From assembly GCA_024220505.1 (NCBI GenBank), contig JAKZZE010000009.1:382001-446000 (forward strand): DNA of 64,000 nt, given 5' to 3'. This DNA is from Rhizopus arrhizus (lineage: Eukaryota > Mucoromycota > Mucoromycetes > Mucorales > Rhizopodaceae). Position numbers and translations under genes: made by a program. The notes beneath the pieces are model-generated. The model searched no databases and was not told where the DNA came from. It saw nothing but the letters and a program-made list of their open reading frames with translations. Positions 40,354-49,636 of the stretch are shown here, piece by piece; the first letter of the stretch is position 1; each line of letters begins with the position of its first letter.

Positions 40354-41561
40354 TTTTTTGACGGTTGTGATTGTGTTTGTTGAGAAGGTGGTTGGTGATT
40401 ATAGATGTGTTGTGAAGATTGTTGATGTGGTTGATTGATTTGGTTATTTTGAGGATATTCTCTTCTCGGTTGAGGTTGATTTTGCTGATATTGATCAGTT
40501 CTTCGGTTATCTTGATTGTATTGACCGTAGTTATTATAATATGGATATGTATTATTTCGATTGTTGTTATAATTTGGTCTGTTATTGCGTTGATAACTTC
40601 TATTAGGATAGGATAGCTTGGGCGGTATGTTCAATTCATCTCGAATAGTTTGTTGTATAAGGTTAACAAGGTCTTCAGTTGAATTTTGATACATAGTCTG
40701 ACCTTCATTTGTCCTAGTATAATGATGTTGCCGTACTGGTATACTACCGTGCCTACCTACAATGTCCATAGTTGACAACTGATGGGAACCAGTTACAACA
40801 TTTGGTGCATTGTTCAAGTGCTCGTAGTTTACATTGGTACGCAGATCAGTTACAGGGACATATTGAATCGGTCGTTCCTCAGTATCTATTAATTCAATGT
40901 TGTGATTATTTGCGGAGTGGCGATAATACTGGGTGTTGTCGTCGTGATAGATAAGTGCATTGTTGACGTTTCTGGGTATGAATGGATTATCCACCATGGC
41001 GATCTTTCGTGGCCTATGTGCATTCCACCATCCTTCAGAATGATTAATCCAATCTTGAAAAGTTCTTGAGCTACTTTGTATGCAAAATAATTTGATTTCT
41101 TTTAGTAAGCCAGCACGGAATCGGCTTTCAATGACTGCTTCGTTATCGATATTAGCAAGATCTGCTGCTTCTCGTAATCTTGCAAGATATATTTGTGGAT
41201 GTTCTTGTTCTCCTTGACACATTTCATTGAATTCAAGTTCGTAATTTTGAATAAGTTCGGGAGTAATATAATGTTTTCGAAGCTTTTCCATAGCTTGTTC
41301 ATAGTTGATATCAGGTTGTTCCTTCAGAATTACACGTTCGAAGTAAACTTTAGCAGAGCGCCTTAATTGAGATTTGAGTATAATGAGTTTTCTTGAGTCA
41401 TTTTGAGTATTGCTAATGGCTAGGTAGGACTCTAGTATCTCTTGAAAGTGACGAAAGTCTTCTCCTTCGTACCCATAGAATTCGATGAGTCTTGGTCGAT
41501 AACCTTGAATAGTGCTTTGATTGTTAAGTGAGGCCAACACGTTAGGTCCTGTTGTTGTCAT
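40350..41561 (-). CDS. Gag of element E
   Basis: 403 residues, with the same capsid-like region as A Gag (FYGYEGEDFRHFQEILESYL; ELEFNEMCQGEQEHPQIYLARL) and a long Asn/Gln/Tyr/Pro-rich C-terminus without a zinc knuckle. It ends at TAA directly after A_AAA_AAC. The ATG at 41561 follows the LTR and primer site. Confidence 0.92.
   Translation of the reverse strand: MTTTGPNVLASLNNQSTIQGYRPRLIEFYGYEGEDFRHFQEILESYLAISNTQNDSRKLIILKSQLRRSAKVYFERVILKEQPDINYEQAMEKLRKHYITPELIQNYELEFNEMCQGEQEHPQIYLARLREAADLANIDNEAVIESRFRAGLLKEIKLFCIQSSSRTFQDWINHSEGWWNAHRPRKIAMVDNPFIPRNVNNALIYHDDNTQYYRHSANNHNIELIDTEERPIQYVPVTDLRTNVNYEHLNNAPNVVTGSHQLSTMDIVGRHGSIPVRQHHYTRTNEGQTMYQNSTEDLVNLIQQTIRDELNIPPKLSYPNRSYQRNNRPNYNNNRNNTYPYYNNYGQYNQDNRRTDQYQQNQPQPRREYPQNNQINQPHQQSSQHIYNHQPPSQQTQSQPSKN
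40353..40359 (-). promoter_or_regulatory. minus-one frameshift site of element E
   Basis: A_AAA_AAC in the Gag frame followed by TAA. The shifted frame reads LNGSVAFNQ and continues into Pol without a stop. Confidence 0.8.
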
Positions 41562-41685
41562 TGTTGCTAGTAAGTGTTTTGATATTGTTGATTCAATTTT
41601 GATAATTTTTTTTTGACTAAGTTTGTTGATTTCTTGATAGTTTTAAGTAGTTTCTTGATTTTGAGCCCTCGTAGTGACCACCAAA

Positions 41686-42177
41686 TGTAAATTTTTCTTT
41701 TTTATGTATGCTTGTTTGCGGGTTTACTTTTGTAAGTAAATAAGTATTGTCGGTAGTGACCACCAGATCTTGTTAAGTAGATCAAACTTGTTAAAATAGG
41801 CTAAACTCTTGAGGTTTAGGAATAGGTTTACAATGAAGTTGATTTAGCTTCAAGGGACTTCAGTATTTTGAATAGAACACAGACCAAAGGGTTTCTTTTG
41901 AACGCTTGATGGTTTTATTGGTTTATAAAATAAAGAAAAGATAAAAAGAATATAATATTCTGTAATAAAGAAAAGTAAAGTGAAGTGAAGTGAAGTGAAG
42001 TAAAAATAGGGATAAGATATGAGGGTATTTATATGTTTTTGGATTTTATGATTTTGTGTTGTTTTTGGTTTTCAAGCAAAAGAGTTGATACTCCGTTTTC
42101 AAATAGATTGTTACGCAGAAGTTCATTTTCTAACTGGCGTGGTACAAGACAAAATATTTACTGTTTGTCTTCTTTCA
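41686..42177 (-). repeat. 5' LTR of element E
   Basis: 492 bp, partner of 36488-36979. The primer site TTTGGTGGTCACTACGAGGG follows on the element strand. Confidence 0.93.
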
Positions 42178-42301
42178 GTGGTATAGTTTGATTAAAAGAA
42201 TTTCTATTTTCGTCACAACACTATAAAAAAACTACTCGTCATCAAGCATGCTAGTGGCGACGATAATGTCATCGGTAACAACTTCACGGCAACGTTATAT
42301 A

Positions 42302-42374
42302 TGCTCCCTGCCAGGATCGAACTGGCGACCTTCAGATTATGAGACTGACGCTCTACCGACTGAGCCAAGGAAGC
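42302..42374 (-). tRNA. tRNA-Met (CAT), elongator type
   Basis: 73 nt, no intron. The acceptor stem GCTTCCT/AGGGAGC pairs over all 7 positions (one G-T). D arm GCTC..GAGC, anticodon loop CTCATAA, T arm GCCAG-TTCGATC-CTGGC, discriminator A. The anticodon arm has the sequence known for fungal elongator tRNA-Met. The encoded 3' CCA is absent, as expected for a nuclear gene. Element G is inserted 10 bp upstream of its 5' end. Confidence 0.95.
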
Positions 42375-42384
42375 ATTTTTTCTT

Positions 42385-42430
42385 TGACAGGTGACTGGTA
42401 ATCGTGGGCGATAAACTCAACTCGGTTCGG
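42385..42430 (+). repeat. 5' LTR of G, first 46 bp
   Basis: Matches 54068-54113, then is interrupted after TTCGG by H1. Confidence 0.95.
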
Positions 42431-44084
42431 CCCCACTGCAAATAATTGGTAATTTTCAGCGTTATCAGTCATTGGCAGTCATTTCAAACATCAAAATTTC
42501 AACGATTTGAATAACATTGAATAAACGAAAAAAATTAAAATGCTCTGTATTGCACCTTTTTGAATTTTGAAAAAAGATTTAAATGCGAAAAAAATAAAGA
42601 AATTTAATAATGTTATTATTTTGTTTGTGGTGCAAGTATTCATAGAGTTATTCATGTTTTAAAAAAGTGTCTTTTTTTTTCAAATAATCTCTTTTTGGAA
42701 AGCCTGTTCTCCTCTATCGTTGAAAGACCGATATTTTCTTTTTTTTTTATTTTTAAGGGCAAAATGCGGAAATCAAAAGTACCATACGGTTATTTTGATC
42801 AAAAGAATACATAATAGGAAGGCAGTCTGTGATCATTAGCTTAGCTCATTAGAAGCGTGTAACAGAATGTAACAAAATAGTTGCGTTTGGGAAAAAAAAA
42901 AGAAGCTGGAAACTTAAAAGTAAAAAAAGACAAAGTTAAAAAAAAGACAAAGTTAAAAAAAGACCTAGCGAAAAAAAAAAAAAAAAAAAAAAAAGAGCAT
43001 AGCAATAAAAGTTCCTTATTCAAATGAAAACAATAATCTAAGAGCAAATATGTTTTATAAAAATACAAATGCTTTTACATTATAACAAAAGAATACGTGT
43101 ATATCCTAAAAAGAATAAAAAAATAAAGAAGCTTTGCTCGCATTTATTACAAGACAGTTGTAATTAAGAAATACAAGCACAATTTTTTTGTTTTTCAAGT
43201 AAATAGATTGCCTTATTATTTTTTATGACAGATAATATAAAAGAATATATGTTTTTAAGCTTATACTAGTTCATTACTTACATTATGTTTTACACATGGG
43301 TGTAATTTCCCATTAGACCATTAGCCATTAGAGATGTTAACATTACCAACTTTTTTTTTTTACCAAAAAGAACTTTTCAGCAACAAGTAGCAATATAAGT
43401 TTGATATTCTTATAGTTTTATCGTGTTAAAACGAACAACTTTGCTCATGAGGTTCATGTTCGTCATTCGAATGTGTCCCATTAGGAATTCCTAATGTAAA
43501 AAAAAAAAAAAAAAAAAAAGAATCCGACATTAGACTTGGTTATTACCTTTTTTTTTATCAACTTACATATGATCAATACTTGAGTTTTCTTTTTATCTTT
43601 TGTGCCTTTGGCATCTAGTATATTCCATGAAGCAAAACAAGGGAGAAAAAAAAGAAGTTGTTTTTCTGCTGTAATTTGTTGATACCGACCTTTTTTTTTA
43701 TTTCAAGTAAAAATAAAATAAAATAACAACCTTCCTCCTAAATATATTGCATTTAAGTAATAAAACTAGTTCAAGCAATGTACAAATTATCTTTTGGGAT
43801 ACCATTAAATGTAAACTACATGAAAAGCAACTGTTTTTGTTTTCTAATATGGATAGACAGTGAATAAGTGTAACATTGGTAAAATAAGGCTACAAAAAAA
43901 GCACTTTACTTTTTTTTTTTCTTTTTTTTTTCTTCTCTTTTTTATAAAAGGTAAGTTCTTAATATTATATAAGTTGTATTCCTGCTCTAATGGTACTTGT
44001 ACTTTAGTAAAGTTGTGTTGGTTGCTTTCTTTATAGTTTAAATGGTCTTTATAAAGTCTTTTTCCCAGGATTATCATTGCTTCT

Positions 44085-44335
44085 TCTTTTACTTGTTGGT
44101 AAGCTTAGCAAGCTTTTTCTCTTAGCCCATCTAAAGAAAGGTACTATTACTTTTATTACATATACTCAATAGCTAATAATTATTATAGATGCATGCTGCT
44201 TCCTTCTTTTTTTACTTGTTGGTATAAGCGTAACTGGTTTTTTTTTCCCATGGTCTACGTAATGAAAGGTACTATTGCTTTTATTATATATACACGATAT
44301 CTAACATCTATTATAGATGAATGCTGCTCTGCTTT
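44085..44335 (+). repeat. two tandem copies of a 110-130-bp unit in H1
   Basis: Each copy runs from TACTTGTTGGTA through GGTACTATTRCTTTTATTA to ATTATAGATGNATGCTGCT. H2 has three copies. Confidence 0.7.
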
Positions 44336-44699
44336 GGCGTCTTTCTCTTTCCTGGTTTTTACTTTGGTTCTTAAGTACTGATGTCTTTTTTCTTTTGCTT
44401 TGAATGCTCAAGTCCTTGAATCCTTGAATCCTTGTGTCTCTGAATCCTTGAGTCTCTGAATCCTTGAGCTTGGCTTTTTTTTTTGTTTTTTCTTTTGAGA
44501 ACTTTTTGAGTTCCACGAGACTAGTTGATGTATTTTTAGATTAGATGCTGCTATCCTGATGACATTAGGTAAGTCAAGTACACTTTTAAAACGCTACTAG
44601 CAAAGAAATACTATGTATTGTTATTATTATTTTATTTAAATAAAAAAAAAAGCTGTTTTTTATAAACAAAATCCCTATTTTTTTGTATATATAAAGCAA

Positions 44700-44880
44700 T
44701 ATTTATTGCAATATGAATGGTCAATAAAGAAGTATATAAGCTATATGAGTGGTCAATAAAGAAGTATATAAGCTATATAAGTGGTTCATAAAGAAATATA
44801 TAAGGCAATATAAGCGGTCAATAAAGAAGTATATAAGGCAATATGAGCGGTCGATAAAAGAACAAAAAGACATATAAAGT
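44700..44880 (+). repeat. 35-bp minisatellite in H1
   Basis: About five imperfect units of the form GGTCAATAAAGAAGTATATAA plus a spacer GCAATATGAGT. H2 has a similar array at 47325-47455. Confidence 0.75.
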
Positions 44881-46158
44881 AATGTTTTAAAACGTATCAT
44901 TCGTTGCTCAACCGTTGACTAGTGTTGATTAAAGCGTAAAAAATGTTTTGGTAAGAGAACGCTAAACGATCTCCTCTTGCTCGCTTAAAAGTTACTGAAC
45001 GATTACTGAACTGCCGCGAAAATCGTTTAAAACAACAATAAAATTCCGTTAATTTGCATTAACTTTCGCGTTGTTGCGCTCATTTATGCTCAAAAACTAC
45101 GTTTAATATCTCCAATTATTTGCAGTGGGCCCACTGCAAATAATGTTGCACCTTTGACGTAGAATTCTGATATCGGTGACAGTCATAGGTCCACAGATTT
45201 TAAAGTTTTTTTTTAAAAAAACATTATATCTTGCTGTATTGGTCATTTTCGAAATATGAAAAAAGATTTAGATGCGAAAAAAATAAAGAAATTAAGTAAT
45301 GTTATTTTTTTCATTGTAAGGTAAATATTCATAAAGTTATTCACGTTTTAAAAAAATGACTTTTTTTTTACAGATGATCTTTTTTTGGAAAGCTTGTTCT
45401 CCTCTATCGTTGAAAGACCGATATCTTCTTTTTTTTATTTTTGAGGGCAAAATGCGGAAAACAAAAACACATTGTGATTATTTTGATCAGAAGAATACAT
45501 ATTAGGAAGGCAGTCTGTGCTTTTTAGCTTAGCTCATTAGAAACGTGTAACAGAATGTAACAAAATAGTTGCGTTTGGGAAAAAAAAAAGAAGCTGAAAA
45601 ATTAAAAGTAAAAAAAAAAAGACAAAGTTAAAAAAAAAGACCTAGTGAAAAAAAAAAAAGGGCATAGCAATAAAATGTTACTTATTCAAATGAAAACAAT
45701 AACCTAACAGTAAACATGTTTTATAAAAATACAAATGCTTTTACATTGTAACAAAAGATTATGTGTATATTCTAAAAAGAATAAAAAAAAAAGAGGCTTT
45801 GTTAACATCTTGTTACAAGGCAGTTATAATTAATAGATACATGCACAGTTTTTTTTTGTTTTTCAAGTAAATAAAGTGCTTTATTATTTTTTTTATGACA
45901 AATAATATAAAAGAATATATGTTTTTAAGCTTATACTAGTTCATTACTTACTTTATGTTTGCACATGGGTGTAATTTGCCATTAGCCATTAGCCATTAGA
46001 GATGTTAACATTGCCAACTTCCTTTACCAAAAAAAACTTTTCAACAACAAGCAGTAATATAAGTTTGACATTCTTATAGTTTTATCGTGTTGGAAAGAAC
46101 AACTTTGCTCATGAGGTTCATGTTCGTCATCCGAATGTGTCCCATTAGGAATTCCTAA

Positions 46159-46202
<44 letters not shown>

Positions 46203-46584
46203 AAAGAAAAAAGAAAAGAAAAAATAATATCCTCCACGTTAAAGATATTGCACGCAAGTAATAAAACTTACTCAAGCAATGTATAAGTTATCTTTTGGGA
46301 TACCATTAAATACAGACTACATGAAAAGCAACTGTTTTTGTTTTCTAATATGGATAGACAGTGAATAAGTGTAACATTGGTAAAATAAGGCTACAAAAAG
46401 CACTTCTCTTTTTTTTTTTTTCTTTTTTTTTTCTTCTCTTTTTTATAAAAGGTAAGTTCTTAATATTATATAAATTGTATTCCTGTTCTAACGGTACTTG
46501 TACTTTAGTAATATTGTATTGATTTCTTTCTTTATAGTCTAAATGGCCTTTATAAAGTCTTTTTCCCAGGATTATTATTGCTTC

Positions 46585-46970
46585 TTCTTTTACTTGTTGG
46601 TATAGGCTTGACTGGTATCTTTTTTTCTTTTCTTTTTTTTTTCATGGTCCATCTAAAGCAAGGTACTATTACTTTTATTACATATCCATCATAGCTAATA
46701 ATTATTATAGATGCCTGCTGCTTTTTTTACTTGTGAGTATACGCTTAGCTAGTTTTTTTCTCTTAGCCCATCTAAAGGTACTATTACTTTTATTACATAT
46801 CCATCATAGCTAATAATTATTATAGATACGTACTGCTTCCTTTTTTTTACTTATTGGTAAAAGCTCAGCAAGTTTTCTTCCCCTTGTCTATCTAAAGAAA
46901 GGTACTATTGCTTTTACGATACATACACGATAGCTAATAATCATTATAGATGAGTGCTGCTCTGCTTTGG
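46585..46970 (+). repeat. three tandem copies of the 110-130-bp unit in H2
   Basis: Same unit as in H1, each copy ending in ATTATAGATG or ATTATAGATA followed by a CTGCT box. Confidence 0.7.
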
Positions 46971-47324
46971 CCTCTTTCTGTTTCTATCATGGTTTTTACT
47001 TTAGTTCTTAAGTACTGATGTATTTCCTTCTTTTGCTTTAATTACCCAAGTCCTTGAATCCTTGAATCCTTGAATCCTTGTGTCTCTGAATCCTTGAGCT
47101 TGGCTTTTTTTTTTTTCTTTTGAAAACTTTTTGAGTTCCACGAGATTAATTGATGTATTTTTAGATTAGATGCTGCTATTCTGGTGACATTAGGTAAGTC
47201 AAGTACACAGTTAAAACGCTACAAGCAAAGAAATACTATGTATTATTATTATTTTATTTAAATAAAAAAAAGTATTTTTTATAAACAAAATCCCTATTTT
47301 TTTGTATATATAAAGCAATATTTA

Positions 47325-47455
47325 TTTCAATATGAATGGTCGGTAAAGAAGTATATAAAGCAATATGAGTGGTTCATAAAGAAGTATATAAGGCAATATG
47401 AGTGGTTCATAAAGAAGTATATAAGGCAATATGAGTGGTTTATAAAGAGTAAAAA
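47325..47455 (+). repeat. 35-bp minisatellite in H2
   Basis: About four units related to the H1 array (AAGAAGTATATAAGGCAATATGAGTGGT). Confidence 0.7.
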
Positions 47456-47790
47456 GACAAATAAAGTAATGATTTAAAAAGTATCATTGGTTGCCAAATT
47501 ATTTATAACGTAGAATAGACTATGTAAAGCAGCTAACAAGAGAGACGCCTTCGCAGAACGACAATTGGGTCTGTATAAATCTACTTAGAGCTATGGATCA
47601 TCATTTTCGTTAATATCGGCACCATACAGAGACGCAGAATATATTGACAGACATTTAGGTCCTTAAAGGGTGCCGATATTGACGTCGGCATAAATACCCA
47701 TTCAATCACAGCTTTTGGCATCGTTAAACAGAAAAGCATATTGCTAAAAATTAACAGTGTGCAGAGTTTGCACGATTATTTGCAGTGCGG

Positions 47791-48537
47791 GGACATGTTT
47801 AAGCGAAGCTCTTTGGGAAATATGATTGGCTGAGAAGTTTATAGTGGGAAGCGGCTATGGTTGACACCAGCTGAAGGAGAACCCCGGAGTTGATCAGGTG
47901 ACCCGCAACTTGCTGGCGGAGCTCAAGTGAATTGATGGCCATATACAGTTGGGGTGCACTTTCCTTTTTGTCGGTTAGGTTCTAGGTTTAGCTGGGTGGT
48001 TCGATGTATTGTGTGCTTCTTCCGATGACATTTGCTCAGATCATATTTTTGTTCCTTTACTTTCTTCCGTTGGATGTTTCTCTTGTCTGATGTTTTTTTT
48101 TATTTTCCTTTCTTATCCTCAGTTACCCTCGTCAATGTTCTGACATGTTTTTATTTTATTTTTTTTACTCATCCTCTGTTAATACTTTATGCGCTTGCAA
48201 AAGTATATAAAGACTAATAATTTGTTATGAAATAAAGATATCGAAAAATCGACCTATTTTTTTATTTTATTTTTTCTTTTGGAATAATCAAAGTTCTCTC
48301 TAAAACCTTTGTTTATTCACTCACTCTCTTATAACGTACACTTGCCTTTATCTATTTGGTGGTTCTCTTATTATTCTGGTACCAATTGCTCGAAGTAGGT
48401 TTTTTCAGTCGGCCTAGGTTCTCGTTCGAATTGAAGTGAATTAATAGAAAATCAAATAGGCAACTTAGTTGATATATCTTTTACCGTCTTAATCAAGTCC
48501 TTCAAAAAAGTATATCTTCTCCCTTAGTACATTATCA
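47791..48537 (+). repeat. 5' LTR of G, remaining part
   Basis: 747 bp matching 54114-54859 except for one T in a homopolymer. Confidence 0.95.
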
Positions 48538-48539
48538 AT

Positions 48540-48562
48540 TGGTGCGGCTAGAGTGGAATTCA
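48540..48562 (+). promoter_or_regulatory. tRNA-type primer-binding site of G
   Basis: TGGTGCGGCTAGAGTGGAAT begins 2 bases after the LTR with TGG, complementary to a tRNA 3' CCA. The donor tRNA was not identified. This differs from the self-priming sites in B and C. Confidence 0.6.
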
Positions 48563-48673
48563 AATAACTTTTGGTGTACTTTGGATTCTTCTGTTTAAAT
48601 TTTTGTTCTGTGTTCTGTTCTGGTGAATACATTTTTTTTTTTTTCTTTTGGTCAAATATTTTTTTTTTTCAAG

Positions 48674-49636
48674 ATGTCTACTCTAAATATGGATACTTCT
48701 CCCATGGCCTCTGCCCGTCAAAATGGTGGTCATCTCACTCGTTTCTTAAGTGATATCAAAGATTTTGGTGGAAGTACGAATTACTATGATCATGGTAATT
48801 CAAGAGCCTTGAACAACCCCCTCACCTGGTTAAAGAAATTGGATCGTCTAAAGGAACTAGCAAGGTTGGGTGACAAGGAAGCTCTACTGATCGCTGCTGA
48901 TCACCTGGTTGGCAAGGCAGAAATGTGGTTTGATGTGGTCTGCTGTGAGATTAAAACTTGGTCCGAATTCCAAATGGCTTTCAAAAAGAAATACTGTGTT
49001 GGTCTAGAAGACATGTGGTGGGGTCAAATACGTCAAATGAAACAAGGCGATAATGAAAGTGTAGATGATGTTGACATCAAATTGCGAGAACTTTTCGCTT
49101 TGGTCCAAGTCACTGACCAACGGTTGATGGTACGAGCCTTCTTGGATGCCATAGATCCCGGCATAGCTTGGGAAGTTGAAAGAAGTTCTGGAGGTACTGG
49201 CGAATACGATCTAGACGACATCGTAGCTAGAGCTGCCCGATACGAGATGGTCATGCAAAAGTATCGTTCCAAGGGTGTTGTCGCGTTGGGTTCATCTGAA
49301 TCCATTCAGGGTGAAAGATCTGTAGGGTATGGAAGCACTTACAACCCGCCGTCACATAAAGATCATCATGATGCCCATTCGGTGAATTCTTCGGCTACGA
49401 TCGACAACCTTCTGAAGGAGTTCAGGGAACTCAAGATCAGTCTAGTTCAGTCGGCTGGGAACCAACAGTCCAGCAATCGAAACATGCGTGGTCTGACTTG
49501 CTTTTTCTGTAACAAAGAAGGACATAAGAAACCCGATTGTCCTGAGTGGTTGGCCACAAGAAAGCAAGATTCATATGCGACTGGGGTTAACGCCGTTCCA
49601 CTGGGTGCGGGAAAAGACCTGGGGCTTCAGCAGTGA
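48674..49636 (+). CDS. Gag of element G
   Basis: 320 residues from the ATG at 48674 (MSTLNMDTSPM). The earlier in-frame ATG at 48623 would add only a phenylalanine-rich run from T-tract sequence. Capsid-like helices (WFDVVCCEIKTWSEFQMAFKK; QMKQGDNESVDDVDIKLREL) are followed by one CCHC zinc knuckle, CFFCNKEGHKKPDC, near residues 276-289. It ends at TGA 49634-49636, overlapping Pol. The minus-one site GGGAAAA lies 19 nt before the stop. Confidence 0.92.
   Translation: MSTLNMDTSPMASARQNGGHLTRFLSDIKDFGGSTNYYDHGNSRALNNPLTWLKKLDRLKELARLGDKEALLIAADHLVGKAEMWFDVVCCEIKTWSEFQMAFKKKYCVGLEDMWWGQIRQMKQGDNESVDDVDIKLRELFALVQVTDQRLMVRAFLDAIDPGIAWEVERSSGGTGEYDLDDIVARAARYEMVMQKYRSKGVVALGSSESIQGERSVGYGSTYNPPSHKDHHDAHSVNSSATIDNLLKEFRELKISLVQSAGNQQSSNRNMRGLTCFFCNKEGHKKPDCPEWLATRKQDSYATGVNAVPLGAGKDLGLQQ
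49609..49615 (+). promoter_or_regulatory. candidate minus-one frameshift site of G
   Basis: Heptamer G_GGA_AAA in the Gag frame, inside the 49591-49636 overlap with the Pol frame. The Pol frame is closed by TAA at 49588-49590, so any shift must occur after that point. Confidence 0.65.

Larger units (their letters stand above)
36488..42177 (-). mobile_element. Ty3/gypsy element E, lacking integrase
   Basis: 492-bp LTRs at 36488-36979 and 41686-42177 look identical. Flanking GTGG (36484-36487 and 42178-42181) is a 4-bp target duplication, or AGTGG if the LTR ends one base earlier. Gag and Pol through RNase H are present and open. Only a short stub follows where element A has integrase and the extra 3' ORF. 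Confidence 0.93.
42431..45129 (+). mobile_element. H1, 2.7-kb non-coding inverted-terminal element
   Basis: Begins CCCCACTGCAAATAATT and ends AATTATTTGCAGTGGG. No ORF above 80 codons resembles a protein. It contains long A and T tracts, an 18-bp palindrome (43479-43496), two copies of a 110-130-bp unit (about 44085-44330) and a 35-bp minisatellite (about 44700-44880). The core resembles H2 at about 90% by eye, while the outer several hundred bases of the two copies differ apart from the terminal repeat. Terminal CACTG with a 3-bp target duplication would fit a CACTA-like non-autonomous element; this class is tentative. Confidence 0.6.
45130..47787 (+). mobile_element. H2, second non-coding inverted-terminal element, tandem to H1
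   Basis: Begins CCCACTGCAAATAATG at the H1 junction and ends GATTATTTGCAGTG. The H1/H2 junction is a palindrome, TTTGCAGTGGGCCCACTGCA. CGG at 42428-42430 and 47788-47790 flanks the pair as a 3-bp duplication of the G LTR. The core is homologous to H1, with the same palindrome at 46143-46160. No protein-coding gene is visible. Confidence 0.6.

Noticed and set aside
40772..40954. Small plus-strand ORFs in E Gag as overlapping genes
   Set aside because: Not conserved in the homologous region of A and antisense to Gag.
44700..44880. Regular direct repeats that could suggest a CRISPR array
   Set aside because: Units are imperfect, spacers are not unique, there are no cas genes and the genome is fungal; it is a minisatellite.
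46024..46275. 83-codon ORF rich in phenylalanine
   Set aside because: Created by translating a long T/A tract in H2.
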